From Coriobacteriaceae bacterium AM100-PB1-1D-6A (lineage in GTDB: Bacteria > Actinomycetota > Coriobacteriia > Coriobacteriales > Coriobacteriaceae): a stretch of 64,000 nucleotides of DNA. A program made the position numbers and the translations under genes. Below are positions 34,728 through 43,962 of the stretch, one piece after another (positions within the stretch are counted from its first letter, which is position 1; each line of letters starts with the position of its first letter). The notes under the pieces were generated by a model. That model worked only from the letters and a program-made list of their open reading frames with translations, did no database searches and was not told the DNA's origin. The stretch lies in assembly GCA_027660625.1 (NCBI GenBank), contig JAQDNC010000002.1, positions 1-64,000 of the forward strand. The letters run 5' to 3'.

Positions 34728-35600
34728 ATGTTCGATATGGTTTCTCGCCGCGGATTCGTCTCGCTTTCTGCTGTCGCCGCTGCCGGTCTTGGGCTTGCCG
34801 GCTGCTCGAGCAACAAGGCGTCCGAGCCGGCCGGATCTGTTACCGGTTCTGCTAAGGCATCTTCCAAGAAAGCTGTCGAGCTTCAGGTCTTTGCTGCCAA
34901 CTCACTTGAGAAGGCCCTTCCCGAGGTCCAGGAGCTCTACACCGACCAGACCGGTACCACGTTTGCCGACACGCAGTTTAAGGCCTCCGGCGACCTTGTC
35001 GAGCAGATGCGTGCCGGTGCCACGGTTGACGTACTCATCACGGCCTCCAAGGGCACCATGGACGACGCCGAGGCCGCCGGACTCGTCGATGCCGACACCC
35101 GTGAGGATATGTTCGTCAACGACCTTGTGATCATTCGCGCCGAGGGCTCCGACACCAAGGTCGAGGTCATCGACGACGTCGCGAATCTGGACGGCAAGAT
35201 CGCCATTGGCGACGCCAAGACCGTTCCCGCCGGCAAGTACGCCAACCAGGCCCTGGCCTCCGTGGGCCTCTACACCGGCACCGAGGGCGACGACGGCGAG
35301 TATGCTCCCGAGATCGCCAACAAGGTCGCGCTGGCCGACAAAGTTGGTACCGCCGCCGCCTATGTGTCCACAGGCGACTGCGTGGCCGGTTTTGTCTACA
35401 GCTCCGATATCTTCCGTTACGACGGCATCGAGGAGGCCTTCGTGTGCCCCGAGGATTCGCACAAGCCCATCGTGTATCCGGGTGCCGTTGCAGAGAGTTC
35501 CGAGCACGCCGACGAGGCCAAGGCGTTCATCGACTTTTGTCTGACCAACAAGAAAGCTCAGAAGATTTGGGCTAAGTACGGCTTTGAGCTTTCCGCGTAG
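34728..35600 (+). CDS. modA: Molybdate-binding lipoprotein ModA
   Basis: A 290-residue extracytoplasmic solute-binding protein of a molybdate ABC importer. The signal carries a twin arginine (R7-R8) and ends in the lipobox LGLAGC with the lipid-bound C26. The mature part begins with a Ser/Lys-rich linker, then LQVFAANSLEKALPEVQE, AGATVDVLITASK and KAFIDFCLTNKKAQKIWAKYGF, typical of ModA. GAAAGG precedes the ATG at 34728. modB and modC follow on the same strand. Tungstate binding is possible too. Confidence 0.92.
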   Translation: MFDMVSRRGFVSLSAVAAAGLGLAGCSSNKASEPAGSVTGSAKASSKKAVELQVFAANSLEKALPEVQELYTDQTGTTFADTQFKASGDLVEQMRAGATVDVLITASKGTMDDAEAAGLVDADTREDMFVNDLVIIRAEGSDTKVEVIDDVANLDGKIAIGDAKTVPAGKYANQALASVGLYTGTEGDDGEYAPEIANKVALADKVGTAAAYVSTGDCVAGFVYSSDIFRYDGIEEAFVCPEDSHKPIVYPGAVAESSEHADEAKAFIDFCLTNKKAQKIWAKYGFELSA

Positions 35601-35668
35601 TGCGGCTTGGCGCGATAATTCCATCGTTTTGTGTTTCACTCCGTCCTTGTATTCGCTTGGAGCTTTTC

Positions 35669-37111
35669 GTGCTTAATAGATTCCGCATGCTTGTCGCCTG
35701 TGCTTTGACCTTCGCGCTTTGCTGTGTGCCGGGATTTGCGTTGGCTGGGGATGCTGAGGACGGGGCCCAGGTTGCTGCGACCGCTCATGGGCTTTCCTAT
35801 GGGATCGAGGGTTTTGAGCGGTTGGCCAAGGGGACCGCTCGTGCCATGGAAGGCCAGCCTGAGGGCTACCGGTTTCCCGTTGACGAGGACGTGGACCTTG
35901 TGGTGGCGCCTGCTGCCGATCGCGTTGTGGTGTGGATATCGCCCAAGGCGGTCGAGAAGTTTGGATTGGATCCGCAGGACAACGAGTGCGTATCGGGTCT
36001 CAAAGCCCTCGTCTGTGAACTCGACAGCGCAAACTGCATGGGAGGTGCGCAGCTAGGGGACGTGGATCTTCCTTGGTATGTTACGGCGGAAACAACGTTT
36101 GATGCCGGCGGGTATACCTATGGCTTTGACGAACGAGGTGCGGATGGGGACCGCTATGTGGTGATCGCATCAGCCTCGGGTGATGCCAAGAGCGGCGCGC
36201 GTTGGCTTGATAGCGCTCAAATGGTAGAAGCATCGTCTGTCGTGTTGCGGGATGAGCAGGGCCCCTTGACCTCTCTGGCCTCCTTTTTGGGCGACATCGA
36301 CTATCGCCCGTTTTGGGTGTCCATTAAAACGTGCGGCCTTGCCCTGCTGATCTCCTTTGCGCTGGGCCTGTTCGCCGCGTGGAAGACTATGGGTACCTCG
36401 AGTCGCATCAAGGGCCTGCTCGATTCGGTCTTTACGATTCCTATGGTGCTGCCGCCCACGGTCTGCGGCTTTTTGCTCCTCATGCTGTTTGGCCGCTCGA
36501 CTGGGGTGGGCCGGTGGCTTATCGCGCACGGTATCTCGATTGTCTTTACGTGGCCGGCGGCGGTGATCTCTGCCGTGGTGGTGTCGTTTCCCCTGGTCTA
36601 CCGTACGGCGCTCGGTGCCTTTGAGAGCCTCGACACGCAGATGCTCGATGCGGCGCGCACGCTTGGCTGGTCCGAGCGTCGCATCTTTACCAAGCTTATG
36701 ATGCCCCTTGGTTGGCCCTCAATCGCAGCGGGCACGGTGCTCGCCTTTGCCCGCGCGATGGGCGAGTTTGGCTGCACGCTGTTCTTTGCGGGCAACTATG
36801 CCGGCATTACACAGACCATTCCGATTGCGATTTACTTTGAATGGATGGGCGGCAATACGTCGGTGGCCCTCTTTTGGGTCGTGGTCGTAATTGCGTTCAG
36901 CTTCCTGGTCATTCTGTTCATCAATATCTACACCGCTCATTCGCAAAAGTACCGCGAGCGGGGCCTTTCCCGTGCGGAGCGCAAGCAGGCCAAGCAGCTG
37001 GGTGGCCAGGCCGATTCGCTCGACCCAGTCGGCGGCGATGCGCTGCGTATCGATCGCGAGGCGCTGGCCGAGCTCATGCACGATGACGCCGTCTCGAAGG
37101 GAGGTCGATAG
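35669..37111 (+). CDS. modB: Molybdate ABC permease ModB with extra N-terminal domain
   Basis: A 480-residue protein in which the usual ModB permease (about 225 residues) is only the second half. Residues 1-26 form a signal peptide (MLVACALTFALCCVPGFALA). Residues 27-205 form an outside domain of unknown fold with several acidic stretches and three cysteines. From about 213 the permease helices begin, with the EAA loop LDTQMLDAARTLGWSERRIF. The tail of about 50 residues is charged and cytoplasmic. GGAG lies before the GTG at 35669; an alternative GTG at 35600 overlaps modA's stop but would precede the signal peptide with 23 odd residues. Confidence 0.88.
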   Translation: MLNRFRMLVACALTFALCCVPGFALAGDAEDGAQVAATAHGLSYGIEGFERLAKGTARAMEGQPEGYRFPVDEDVDLVVAPAADRVVVWISPKAVEKFGLDPQDNECVSGLKALVCELDSANCMGGAQLGDVDLPWYVTAETTFDAGGYTYGFDERGADGDRYVVIASASGDAKSGARWLDSAQMVEASSVVLRDEQGPLTSLASFLGDIDYRPFWVSIKTCGLALLISFALGLFAAWKTMGTSSRIKGLLDSVFTIPMVLPPTVCGFLLLMLFGRSTGVGRWLIAHGISIVFTWPAAVISAVVVSFPLVYRTALGAFESLDTQMLDAARTLGWSERRIFTKLMMPLGWPSIAAGTVLAFARAMGEFGCTLFFAGNYAGITQTIPIAIYFEWMGGNTSVALFWVVVVIAFSFLVILFINIYTAHSQKYRERGLSRAERKQAKQLGGQADSLDPVGGDALRIDREALAELMHDDAVSKGGR

Positions 37112-37114
37112 GCC

Positions 37115-38185
37115 GTGTCGCTTGTCCTGGATATCAAAAAGCGCTTTCCGGGGTTTATGCTCGACATGCAGCTTGAGGCCGGCGAGGAGCGTGTGGCGCT
37201 GCTGGGCGCCTCGGGTTGTGGCAAGAGCTGTACACTGCGCTGCATTGCCGGTGTGGAGACCCCCGACGAGGGCAAGATCGTTGTCAACGGCGTGACCTTT
37301 TTTGACTCGGCGGCGGGCATCAACCTGTCGCCCCAGGAGCGCAAGTGTGCCCTGCTGTTCCAAAACTATCAGCTGTTTCCCAACATGACGGTGGCCGATA
37401 ACGTGTGCGCCGGTGTAAAGGACGCGGGCGACGCCGCCGCGCGCAAAAAGCTCGCCGAACGCTATCTGGGCATCTTTGGCCTGACCGATTTCGCCGACCG
37501 CTATCCCGCGCGTCTCTCGGGCGGCCAGCAGCAGCGCGTGGCGCTTGCCCGTATGGTGGCAGCGCATCCGGGCATTTTTATGTTCGATGAGCCCATGAGC
37601 GCGCTCGATTCCTATCTTAAGAGCGCACTCGAGCAGAACATGCTCGACCTGTTCGATGTGTGCAACCGCACCGTGCTCTACGTGAGCCACGACATCGACG
37701 AAGCGTGCCGCCTGTGCCAGCGTATCTGCGTGATGCACGACGGGCATGTTGAGGAGATCGGCTCCATTGAGGACGTGGTCCGCCGCCCGCAGACGCTGGC
37801 GGCGCTGCGCCTGACGGGCTGCAAGAATACAAGCCGGGCGCGCAGGATCGGCGACGAAGAAGTTGAAGCCCTCGACTGGGGCATGACCTTTAACGTGGGC
37901 CGCGAGGTTCCCGATAATGTGGTGTACCTGGGCATTCGCGCAAGCTACTTCCATGTTGACAATCGTGCTGAGCGGGGTCGCAACAGCTACGACCTGCACG
38001 TGGCGCGCGTGAGCGATTCGCGTTTTGAGCGCCTAGTGCTGTTGGACGTGCCGCGTGCTGATGCGCCAACGCGTCTGCAGTGGAAGGTCAACAAGGTGGG
38101 CATGCCTGTCGACGAGCTGCCGCAAGCAGGCGAGACGCTGCGCATGCATTTTGATGCCAGCAGGATCCATTTGGTTTGTCGATAG
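37115..38185 (+). CDS. modC: Molybdate ABC transporter ATPase ModC
   Basis: A 356-residue ABC ATPase that powers ModB. Walker [10 protein letters not shown] (about residues 31-39), Q-loop region [12 protein letters not shown], signature [14 protein letters not shown] and Walker [10 protein letters not shown] are intact, with the switch His in YVSHD. After about residue 235 comes a TOBE/Mop-type C-terminal domain that may sense intracellular molybdate. The GTG start at 37115 follows GGAGG and lies 3 bp past modB. Confidence 0.95.
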   Translation: MSLVLDIKKRFPGFMLDMQLEAGEERVALLGASGCGKSCTLRCIAGVETPDEGKIVVNGVTFFDSAAGINLSPQERKCALLFQNYQLFPNMTVADNVCAGVKDAGDAAARKKLAERYLGIFGLTDFADRYPARLSGGQQQRVALARMVAAHPGIFMFDEPMSALDSYLKSALEQNMLDLFDVCNRTVLYVSHDIDEACRLCQRICVMHDGHVEEIGSIEDVVRRPQTLAALRLTGCKNTSRARRIGDEEVEALDWGMTFNVGREVPDNVVYLGIRASYFHVDNRAERGRNSYDLHVARVSDSRFERLVLLDVPRADAPTRLQWKVNKVGMPVDELPQAGETLRMHFDASRIHLVCR

Positions 38186-38614
38186 CGCCGGGTAATGCCG
38201 TCGGGGATATAAGCCTCGTCGGCTTTATCTTGTCGCACGACGAATGAGGGATGACAAACTCTTATCAATTAAGATAATTATTTATTAAACGACGGCACAC
38301 GACGCTGTCGTACGCATGTCGGCGGTGTTCGTCTGGACGACAACCGTTGATATAGTTGACCTTAACTTGTAAAGGAGGGTGCGCACATGCCGCAGACGAC
38401 ATATATTCGCCGCGTTGCCGCGCGTGCCCTGTATATGGCTCGGAGCCGCATATGAGCAGGTATGTTCACGGCTCCGGGAGAGACGACGCACAATTAAATA
38501 ACCGTCCGCAAGGCAGGTTCCCTAAAATTCCGGGTTTGAGCACGGCCGGGCAATCGCCGTCCGTCGTGCATCGATACCGCTGTTATCCGTTTTTGGTTCG
38601 AGAGGGGAACCGTC
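38186..38614. other. Intergenic region between modC and the selenium block
   Basis: About 430 bp. AAGCC-TCGTC-GGCTT then TATCTTG at 38208 is a weak terminator candidate for modC. An AT-rich stretch (38262-38300) and TATAGTTGACC lie before a short ORF with a strong ribosome site (38387). The rest, to 38614, is the leader of the first dehydratase gene and contains overlapping short frames. Confidence 0.45.
38387..38455 (+). CDS. Short ORF, 22 residues, before the dehydratase genes
   Basis: ATG follows the strong AAAGGAGGG by 7 nt. The peptide is MPQTTYIRRVAARALYMARS plus RI, with five arginines. Its TGA overlaps by 4 nt (ATGA) the ATG of a second 56-codon frame (38452-38622) that ends 8 nt inside the dehydratase gene at 38615. 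That chain of overlaps is what translational coupling or an attenuating leader would look like, but chance cannot be excluded. Confidence 0.35.
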   Translation: MPQTTYIRRVAARALYMARSRI

Positions 38615-39898
38615 ATGGCTGAAGAATTCGATTTCCATCCGATGTGGGAGAGCCTCGGCATGAATCTTGCCGACCACGACATGCTGCTGGGCGCCGTGGG
38701 CCAGATGTACGGCGATATGTTCCTGACGCAGAACAATCGCCCCAAGTCCACGTCCTACCTGGACTTTGTAGCCACCAACATCCACAGCGGCCGTATTAAG
38801 GAGATGCTCGACAAGAAGGAGGCCGGCGAGGCCACCAAGATCGTGGGCTCGTTCTGCGTCTACGTGCCCGAGGAGATTGTGCTCGCCTGCGACGGCATTC
38901 CCGTGGGCCTGTGCTCGGGTGCCGATTGGGCAACCGATAAGGTCGAGGAGCATCTGCCGCGCAACACCTGCCCGCTTATCAAGAGCTTTGCCGGCTTTAA
39001 GCTGGGCGAGGTCTGCCCCTACATTGAGTCGAGTGACTTGGTGGTAGGCGAGAACACCTGCGATGGCAAGAAGAAGGCCTACGAGTTTTTTGCCACGCAA
39101 AAGAACATGTACGTCATGGATATTCCCAACGTACACGACGAGTCGACGCTCGTGACCTGGAAGGCCGAGGTCAAGAAGCTCGCCGCCAAGATCGAGGAAG
39201 AGTGCGGCGTCACGATTACGCCTGAGCGTCTGAAGGCCGCCATCCACGCCGTCAATGAGAAGCGTCGCGCCCTGCAGCGCCTCGCTGCCACGCGCGCTGC
39301 CGACCCTGCGCCCATCAGCGGTCTTGACAGCCTGCTGACCGTTCAGGCCGCCTTTATGGACGACACGCCACGTCTGACCGGAGCCATTAACGATATGGCG
39401 GCCGAGTGTGAGCAGCGTGTCGAGGCCGGAGAGGGCGTGGCGCCCAAGGGGACTAAGCGCATCCTGTACACCGGTACGCCCATGGCCGTGCCCAACTGGA
39501 AGCTGTTCAACCTCATCGAGAAAGCCGGTGGCATTGTGGTAGGCGAGGAGTCCTGCACGGGCTCGCGCTATTACAAGGACCTGGTCGACGAGTCCGGTGA
39601 GACGGTCGACGAGATGCTCGATGCCATCGCCGAGCGCTACTTTAAGATCAACTGCGCCGTCTTTACGCCCAACGACCAGCGTATGAAGGACATTGTCCAG
39701 ATGGCCAAGGACCTGCATGCCGACGGCATCGTCGACGTGGCCCTGCAGTTCTGCACGCTCTATGAGATGGAGTCCTTCGCCGTGGAGAAGGCCGCCGAGG
39801 AGGCGGGCATTCCGTTCATGCACATCACGACCGACTACGCCGGCGAGGACGCAGGCCAATTGCAGACGCGCATCGAAGCTTTCTTGGAAACCATTTAG
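38615..39898 (+). CDS. 2-hydroxyacyl-CoA dehydratase-like iron-sulfur protein 1 (YjiM/HgdB family)
   Basis: A 427-residue member of the 2-hydroxyacyl-CoA dehydratase subunit D (HgdB, YjiM) family. Members hold an unusual iron-sulfur cluster and receive electrons from an ATP-driven activase. LPRNTCPLIKSFAG (Cys near 119) and VGENTCDGKKKAYE (Cys near 149) are conserved cluster-type motifs, and MPxxQ-like GTPMAVPNWKLFNLIE lies in the second half. It could be a true dehydratase subunit or a double-cubane-cluster reductase; the second looks likelier because the genes sit with selD, not with CoA-acid genes. The ATG follows GAGAGGGG. Confidence 0.85.
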   Translation: MAEEFDFHPMWESLGMNLADHDMLLGAVGQMYGDMFLTQNNRPKSTSYLDFVATNIHSGRIKEMLDKKEAGEATKIVGSFCVYVPEEIVLACDGIPVGLCSGADWATDKVEEHLPRNTCPLIKSFAGFKLGEVCPYIESSDLVVGENTCDGKKKAYEFFATQKNMYVMDIPNVHDESTLVTWKAEVKKLAAKIEEECGVTITPERLKAAIHAVNEKRRALQRLAATRAADPAPISGLDSLLTVQAAFMDDTPRLTGAINDMAAECEQRVEAGEGVAPKGTKRILYTGTPMAVPNWKLFNLIEKAGGIVVGEESCTGSRYYKDLVDESGETVDEMLDAIAERYFKINCAVFTPNDQRMKDIVQMAKDLHADGIVDVALQFCTLYEMESFAVEKAAEEAGIPFMHITTDYAGEDAGQLQTRIEAFLETI

Positions 39899-39913
39899 GG
39901 CTATACGTTCCGG

Positions 39914-40015
39914 CGGCTTCCCCAGGTACCCGATCTTGCCGTTCAAACCGTCGCTTGCGTACCAAAGTGCGCGGAGCTGCTCTTTCACGGCAACCTCGGG
40001 CGCCTGGGAAAGCCG
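39914..40015. repeat. Structured intergenic element, copy 1 (before dehydratase 2)
   Basis: A long imperfect hairpin: CGGCTTCCCCAGGTACCCGA at 39914 faces TCGGGCGCCTGGGAAAGCCG ending at 40015. A small inner stem GCGTAC-CAAA-GTGCGC sits at 39957-39972. It aligns along its length with the element at 41205 (shared CCCGA, CTTxCCG, AACC, GCGTACC and CTCGGGC blocks). Confidence 0.75.
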
Positions 40016-40048
40016 TTTCCTTGGTTGGTTAAAAGGTTTAGGAGTTAT

Positions 40049-41212
40049 ATGTCGGAAAATATTGAGCAGCCGTTGCCCAGCACGTTTGAGGAGTTCAACG
40101 AGCAGCGCAAGGCCGCGTTTATTCGCGTCAAGGATTATAAACAGGCCGGCAATCGCCTGGTCGGCTTTTTGTGCAGCTATACGCCGCTCGAGATTATCGA
40201 TGCCGCGGGGGCCGCAAGTGTCGCTCTGTGCGGTACGTCCGATGAGGTGATCCCCGAGGCCGAGAAGGTACTGCCCGCGAACCTCTGCCCGCTCATCAAG
40301 TCGACCTACGGCTTTGCCTACTCGCAAAAGTGCCCGTTTACGTACTTTAGCGACATGATCATCGGCGAGACCACCTGCGACGGCAAGAAGAAGATGTACG
40401 AGCTGCTGGGGGAGCTCAAGCGCACGCACATTCTGCACCTGCCGCAGGGTCGCGATCGCGCCTACGAGCGTGAAAGCTGGTACGAGGAGTGCCGCCTACT
40501 CAAGGAGGAGCTCGAGAACTTCTACGGCATCACGATTACCGACGATGACCTGCGCGCCGCCGTCCGTCGTCGCAACCGTTTGCGTGCGGCCCAGCTCGAG
40601 ATGTTTGCGCTGCAGGCTAACCAGCCGGCGGCCATGAGCGGCGTCGACCTGATGAGCACCATGTTTGCCGGTACGTTCAGCTTTGATATCGAGGCCTATA
40701 CGGATCAGCTGGAGCAAAAGGTTGCCAAGCTGCGCGAGGCCTACGACGCGGGCGAGCGCCCGGTTGCGGCGGATGCCAAGCGCATTCTGATCACCGGCTG
40801 CCCGGTGGGCGGCGTGATCAACAAGATAGGCCGTACTATCGAGTCCAATGGCGGCGTGGTCGTGTGCATGGACGACTGCTCGGGTGAGCGCACGGCGGCC
40901 ATGATGATCGACCCCGATGCTCCCGATATCCTGCGCGCCATCGCCGACCGCTACCTGGATATCAACTGCTCGGTCATGACGCCCAACGACAGCCGCATGG
41001 GGAACACGCTTGCCATGTGCGAGAAGTATCATGTCGATGGCGTGGTAGAGAGCGTGCTACAGGCCTGCCACACCTTTAACGTGGAGAGTGCGCGCATGCA
41101 GGAAGCTGTCGAGGGTGCGGGCATTCCGTATATGAAGATCGAGACCGACTACAGCAACGGTGACATGGGCCAAATCGAGACGCGCATCGCCGCCTTTATC
41201 GAAACCCTCTGA
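40049..41212 (+). CDS. 2-hydroxyacyl-CoA dehydratase-like iron-sulfur protein 2 (YjiM/HgdB family)
   Basis: A 387-residue paralogue of the preceding gene, with the same motifs [15 protein letters not shown] (Cys near 80) and [14 protein letters not shown] (Cys near 110), and [16 protein letters not shown] in the second half. It lacks the first 40 or so residues of its paralogue. The two may form a heterodimer, as HgdA/HgdB do, or two parallel reductases sharing the activase at 41372. The ATG at 40049 follows AGGAG. Structured elements of one family lie on both sides of this gene; the right one includes its stop codon. Confidence 0.85.
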   Translation: MSENIEQPLPSTFEEFNEQRKAAFIRVKDYKQAGNRLVGFLCSYTPLEIIDAAGAASVALCGTSDEVIPEAEKVLPANLCPLIKSTYGFAYSQKCPFTYFSDMIIGETTCDGKKKMYELLGELKRTHILHLPQGRDRAYERESWYEECRLLKEELENFYGITITDDDLRAAVRRRNRLRAAQLEMFALQANQPAAMSGVDLMSTMFAGTFSFDIEAYTDQLEQKVAKLREAYDAGERPVAADAKRILITGCPVGGVINKIGRTIESNGGVVVCMDDCSGERTAAMMIDPDAPDILRAIADRYLDINCSVMTPNDSRMGNTLAMCEKYHVDGVVESVLQACHTFNVESARMQEAVEGAGIPYMKIETDYSNGDMGQIETRIAAFIETL

Positions 41213-41316
41213 CGTCTGAGGCGCCCGACCTTCCGGCTCCAACCCTCCTCGCGTACCTTGAGTACGCTTCGTCGGGCTTGTCGCTCGGAATCTCGGGCAC
41301 CTCAGACGCCAGAGGG
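41205..41316. repeat. Structured intergenic element, copy 2 (after dehydratase 2)
   Basis: CCCTCTGACGTCTGAGG continuing to CGCCCGA (41205-41228) faces TCGGGCACCTCAGACG continuing to AGAGGG (41293-41316) with two mismatches, a stem of about 24 bp. The centre has a perfect inner stem GCGTAC-CTTGA-GTACGC (41251-41267). The TGA stop of the dehydratase gene (41210-41212) is inside the left arm. It is related to the element at 39914. Confidence 0.85.
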
Positions 41317-41371
41317 CCGTTGTTGCAGCAGTGTCTGATCGTTTGATTTTCTTGCTGATTAGGAGAGAGCC

Positions 41372-42136
41372 ATGATAGGGATCGGGATCGATATCGGGTC
41401 TACGGCGGCTAAGGCTGCTGTGGTCGACGGGGAGGGTTCGGTGGCGTGGACGTGCGTGCAGCCAACCGGGTTTTCCTCGGTCGATGCTTCCGAGCGGCTG
41501 CGCGAGGCACTGGCAGCGGCTGGCTATGGCGTGGCTGCCGACGACGTGCGCGTGATCGCGACTGTCTACGGCCGTGTTGCCGTGCCCTATGCGCACAAGG
41601 TCGTGACCGAGATTACCTGCCACGGCACCGGTGCCGTGCGTCTGTTTGGCGATCACGGCACGGTGATTGACGTGGGGGGCCAGGACACCAAGGTCATCCA
41701 GCTTAAAGGCGGCCGCGTGGCCAAGTTTGCCATGAACGACAAGTGCGCCGCCGGCACGGGGCGCTTTTTGGAGATCATGGCCGACCGCCTAGGCATTTCC
41801 CAGCAGCAGATGGCCGACCTGGCGCGTTCCGGCGAGCCCAGCAAGATCAGCAGCATGTGCACGGTGTTTGCCGAAAGTGAGGTTATCAGCCTGATCGGTC
41901 GCGGTGAGCCGCGCGAGAACATCGCACGTGGCGTGATCGACAGCGTGGTCTCGCGCGTGGCGACCATGGCCGGGCAGGCCGCGGGCGCCCCGTACTACCT
42001 GACCGGTGGCCTGTGCGAGAACGCCTTCGTGGTGGAGCGGTTGGGCGAGCTACTGGGGTCGCCGGTGACAACCTCGCCCCAGGCTCGCTTTGCCGGTGCC
42101 ATCGGCGCGGCGATTCGCGCACAGGCGCTCAATTAA
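41372..42136 (+). CDS. Acyl-CoA dehydratase activase (HgdC/YjiL family)
   Basis: A 254-residue ASKHA-fold ATPase that injects a low-potential electron into its partner dehydratase or reductase. IGIGIDIGSTAAKAAVVDG at the N-terminus and IDVGGQDTKVIQ are the ATP-binding motifs. Two cysteines, in NDKCAAGTGRFLE (near 124) and SSMCTVFAESE (near 163), bind the [4Fe-4S] cluster shared by the homodimer. GGAGAGAG precedes the ATG. It lies between the two dehydratase-like genes and selD on the same strand and presumably activates both. Confidence 0.92.
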   Translation: MIGIGIDIGSTAAKAAVVDGEGSVAWTCVQPTGFSSVDASERLREALAAAGYGVAADDVRVIATVYGRVAVPYAHKVVTEITCHGTGAVRLFGDHGTVIDVGGQDTKVIQLKGGRVAKFAMNDKCAAGTGRFLEIMADRLGISQQQMADLARSGEPSKISSMCTVFAESEVISLIGRGEPRENIARGVIDSVVSRVATMAGQAAGAPYYLTGGLCENAFVVERLGELLGSPVTTSPQARFAGAIGAAIRAQALN

Positions 42137-42206
42137 TGCATCCGCCTTGGGCTCGCATTCATGCGTATACTGAGAGAAAATGATTGACCGATGAGAGGAG
42201 GTATCG

Positions 42207-43256
42207 ATGCCTGACGATCAGATTAAGCTCACGTCTATGACGGCCGCGAGCGGTTGAGCCGCTAAGTTGGCTCCTGGAGCCCTCGCCCAGGTCCTGGGCG
42301 ACTTGCCCAATGTGCATAACGACAACCTACTCGTGGGGTTCGATACCTCCGACGATGCGAGCGTCTTCCGCGTTGGCGATAACCTGGGTCTCGTGCAGTC
42401 CATCGACTTCTTCCCGCCGATGGTCGACGACCCGTTTTTGTTTGGCCAGATTGCCGCGGCCAACTCGCTTTCGGACATCTACGCCATGGGCGGGCGGCCG
42501 AGCCATGCCATGAACTTGCTGTGTATCCCGAGCTGTCTGGGCGTTGAGGTTGCCGGTCAGATTCTGGCGGGCGGCGCCGACAAGTGCGTCGAGGCGGGTT
42601 GCTCCATCGCGGGCGGCCACACCATCAACGACGACGAACCCAAGTACGGCCTGTCCGTGAGCGGGTTTGTCGCGCTTGACCGTATGCTCGCCAACAGCGG
42701 CGCGCGCGTGGGCGATGCATTGCTGCTGACCAAGGCGATCGGCTCGGGCATTATCACCACGGCCATTAAGGGCGAGCTCATCGAGCAGGACGAGGCCGCA
42801 GCCATGTTTGACTCGATGCGCACCCTCAACGAGGCCCCGATTCGTCTGGCCGAGGGACTCGAGCTTCACGGCTGTACCGACATTACGGGCTTTGGCCTGA
42901 TCGGGCACGCGTGCGAGATGGCTGAGGGCTCGGGCGTGCAGGTTGAGCTTGCGTCGGGGTCGGTGCCGCTCTTTGACCAGGTGCTCGACATGGCGCGTCT
43001 GGGCATTATCCCCGCGGGCTCCTACCGCAACCAGGACTTCTTTGGCCCGCGCGTGGCTGCCGACGAGGACCTGGAGCCGGGAATGCTGGATGCGCTGTAC
43101 GATCCGCAGACCTCGGGCGGCCTGCTCATCGCAGCGCCAGCTGCCGATGTGGATGAGCTTGCGCGTCGTTTACATGCCGAGGGGCGCGTTGCCGCCGTCG
43201 TCGGTCGCGCGTGCGAGCCGGTGCCAGGCGGTCCTGCCGTCCACGTTGTCCGCTAG
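42207..43256 (+). CDS. selD: Selenide, water dikinase SelD, a selenoprotein with Sec17
   Basis: A 349-residue enzyme that makes selenophosphate from selenide and ATP. The frame starts at ATG 42207 after GAGAGGAGG and meets an in-frame TGA at 42255-42257. It continues without break, reading AASG-U-AAKLAPGALAQVLG, so Sec occupies position 17, the catalytic Cys/Sec place, followed by the essential Lys20. A hairpin with a GGTC loop lies 31-46 nt after the TGA. Downstream motifs VGFDTSDDASVFRVGDNLGL, AGGHTINDDEPKYGL and DITGFGLIGHACEM are normal. YedF follows. Confidence 0.95.
42258..42303 (+). promoter_or_regulatory. Bacterial SECIS element of selD
   Basis: After the TGA, GCCCAG (42288-42293) and CTGGGC (42297-42302) form a stem with a small loop containing the GGTC stretch. 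A second small stem GGCTC-CTG-GAGCC lies just before it (42271-42283). The distance from TGA to the loop is about 36 nt, at the far edge of the usual bacterial range. The assignment is by position and loop sequence, without folding. Confidence 0.6.
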
Positions 43257-43316
43257 CCCGCACGTTTATGTAACTGTTTACGTTCTCTAGAACGGTTCTT
43301 TCGAAAGGATTTTGCT

Positions 43317-43943
43317 ATGTCTACCAAGATTGAAGTCAATGCCATGGGCGATGCCTGTCCGCTGCCCGTCGTCAAGACGCTTAAGGCGCTCAAACAGCTT
43401 GACGGCGAGGGTGCCGTGGTGACCTCGGTCGATAACGAGACCGCCGTCAAGAACATCTCCAAGATGGCGCAGGAGAAGGGCTGCACGGCCTCGGTCGAGA
43501 AGGTTTCTGACGCCGAGTGGCACGTGACCGTGGCGACCTCTGGCGCCGTTGCCATGGCCGATCCCGAGCAGGATGGCGCTGCCTTCTGTGATGCCAGCGC
43601 CGGCAAGGGCAAACTCGTCATTTCCGTCTACACCGACTGCATGGGCCGTGGCGACGACGAGCTGGGCCACAAGCTCATGAAGGCCTTCATCTTTGCCGTG
43701 ACGCAGCAGGAGGAGCTGCCCGCGACCATGCTGTTCTACAACGGCGGTGCCAAGCTCACCGTCGAGGGCTCGCCGGTACTCGACGACCTGAAGGGCCTGG
43801 CCGAGCAGGGCGTTGAGATCCTTACCTGCGGCACCTGCCTCGACCACTATGGCATTAAGGACCAGCTTGCCGTGGGCGAGGTCACGAACATGTATGTGAT
43901 CGTGGAGAAGATGGAGCAGGCCGTGCGCGTCGTGCGCCCGTAG
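43317..43943 (+). CDS. yedF: Selenium metabolism protein YedF
   Basis: A 208-residue protein of the YedF type (TIGR03527). An N-terminal TusA-like domain has the persulfide or perselenide-accepting CPxP motif at C14 (MGDACPLPVVKTLKAL). A DsrE-like C-terminal domain follows (LVISVYTDCMGRGDDELG, ILTCGTCLDHYGIKDQL). It probably carries selenium between the NifS-like lyase and SelD. GAAAGGA precedes the ATG. Its place between selD and DUF3343 matches the common anaerobe cluster. Confidence 0.92.
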   Translation: MSTKIEVNAMGDACPLPVVKTLKALKQLDGEGAVVTSVDNETAVKNISKMAQEKGCTASVEKVSDAEWHVTVATSGAVAMADPEQDGAAFCDASAGKGKLVISVYTDCMGRGDDELGHKLMKAFIFAVTQQEELPATMLFYNGGAKLTVEGSPVLDDLKGLAEQGVEILTCGTCLDHYGIKDQLAVGEVTNMYVIVEKMEQAVRVVRP

Positions 43944-43962
43944 CGTATTGGTTGGAGTTGCC

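Noticed and set aside
42207..42267. selD starting downstream of the TGA as a Cys-less short protein
   Set aside because: The frame upstream of the TGA has a strong ribosome site, and the catalytic position falls exactly on the TGA. A downstream start would delete the active site.
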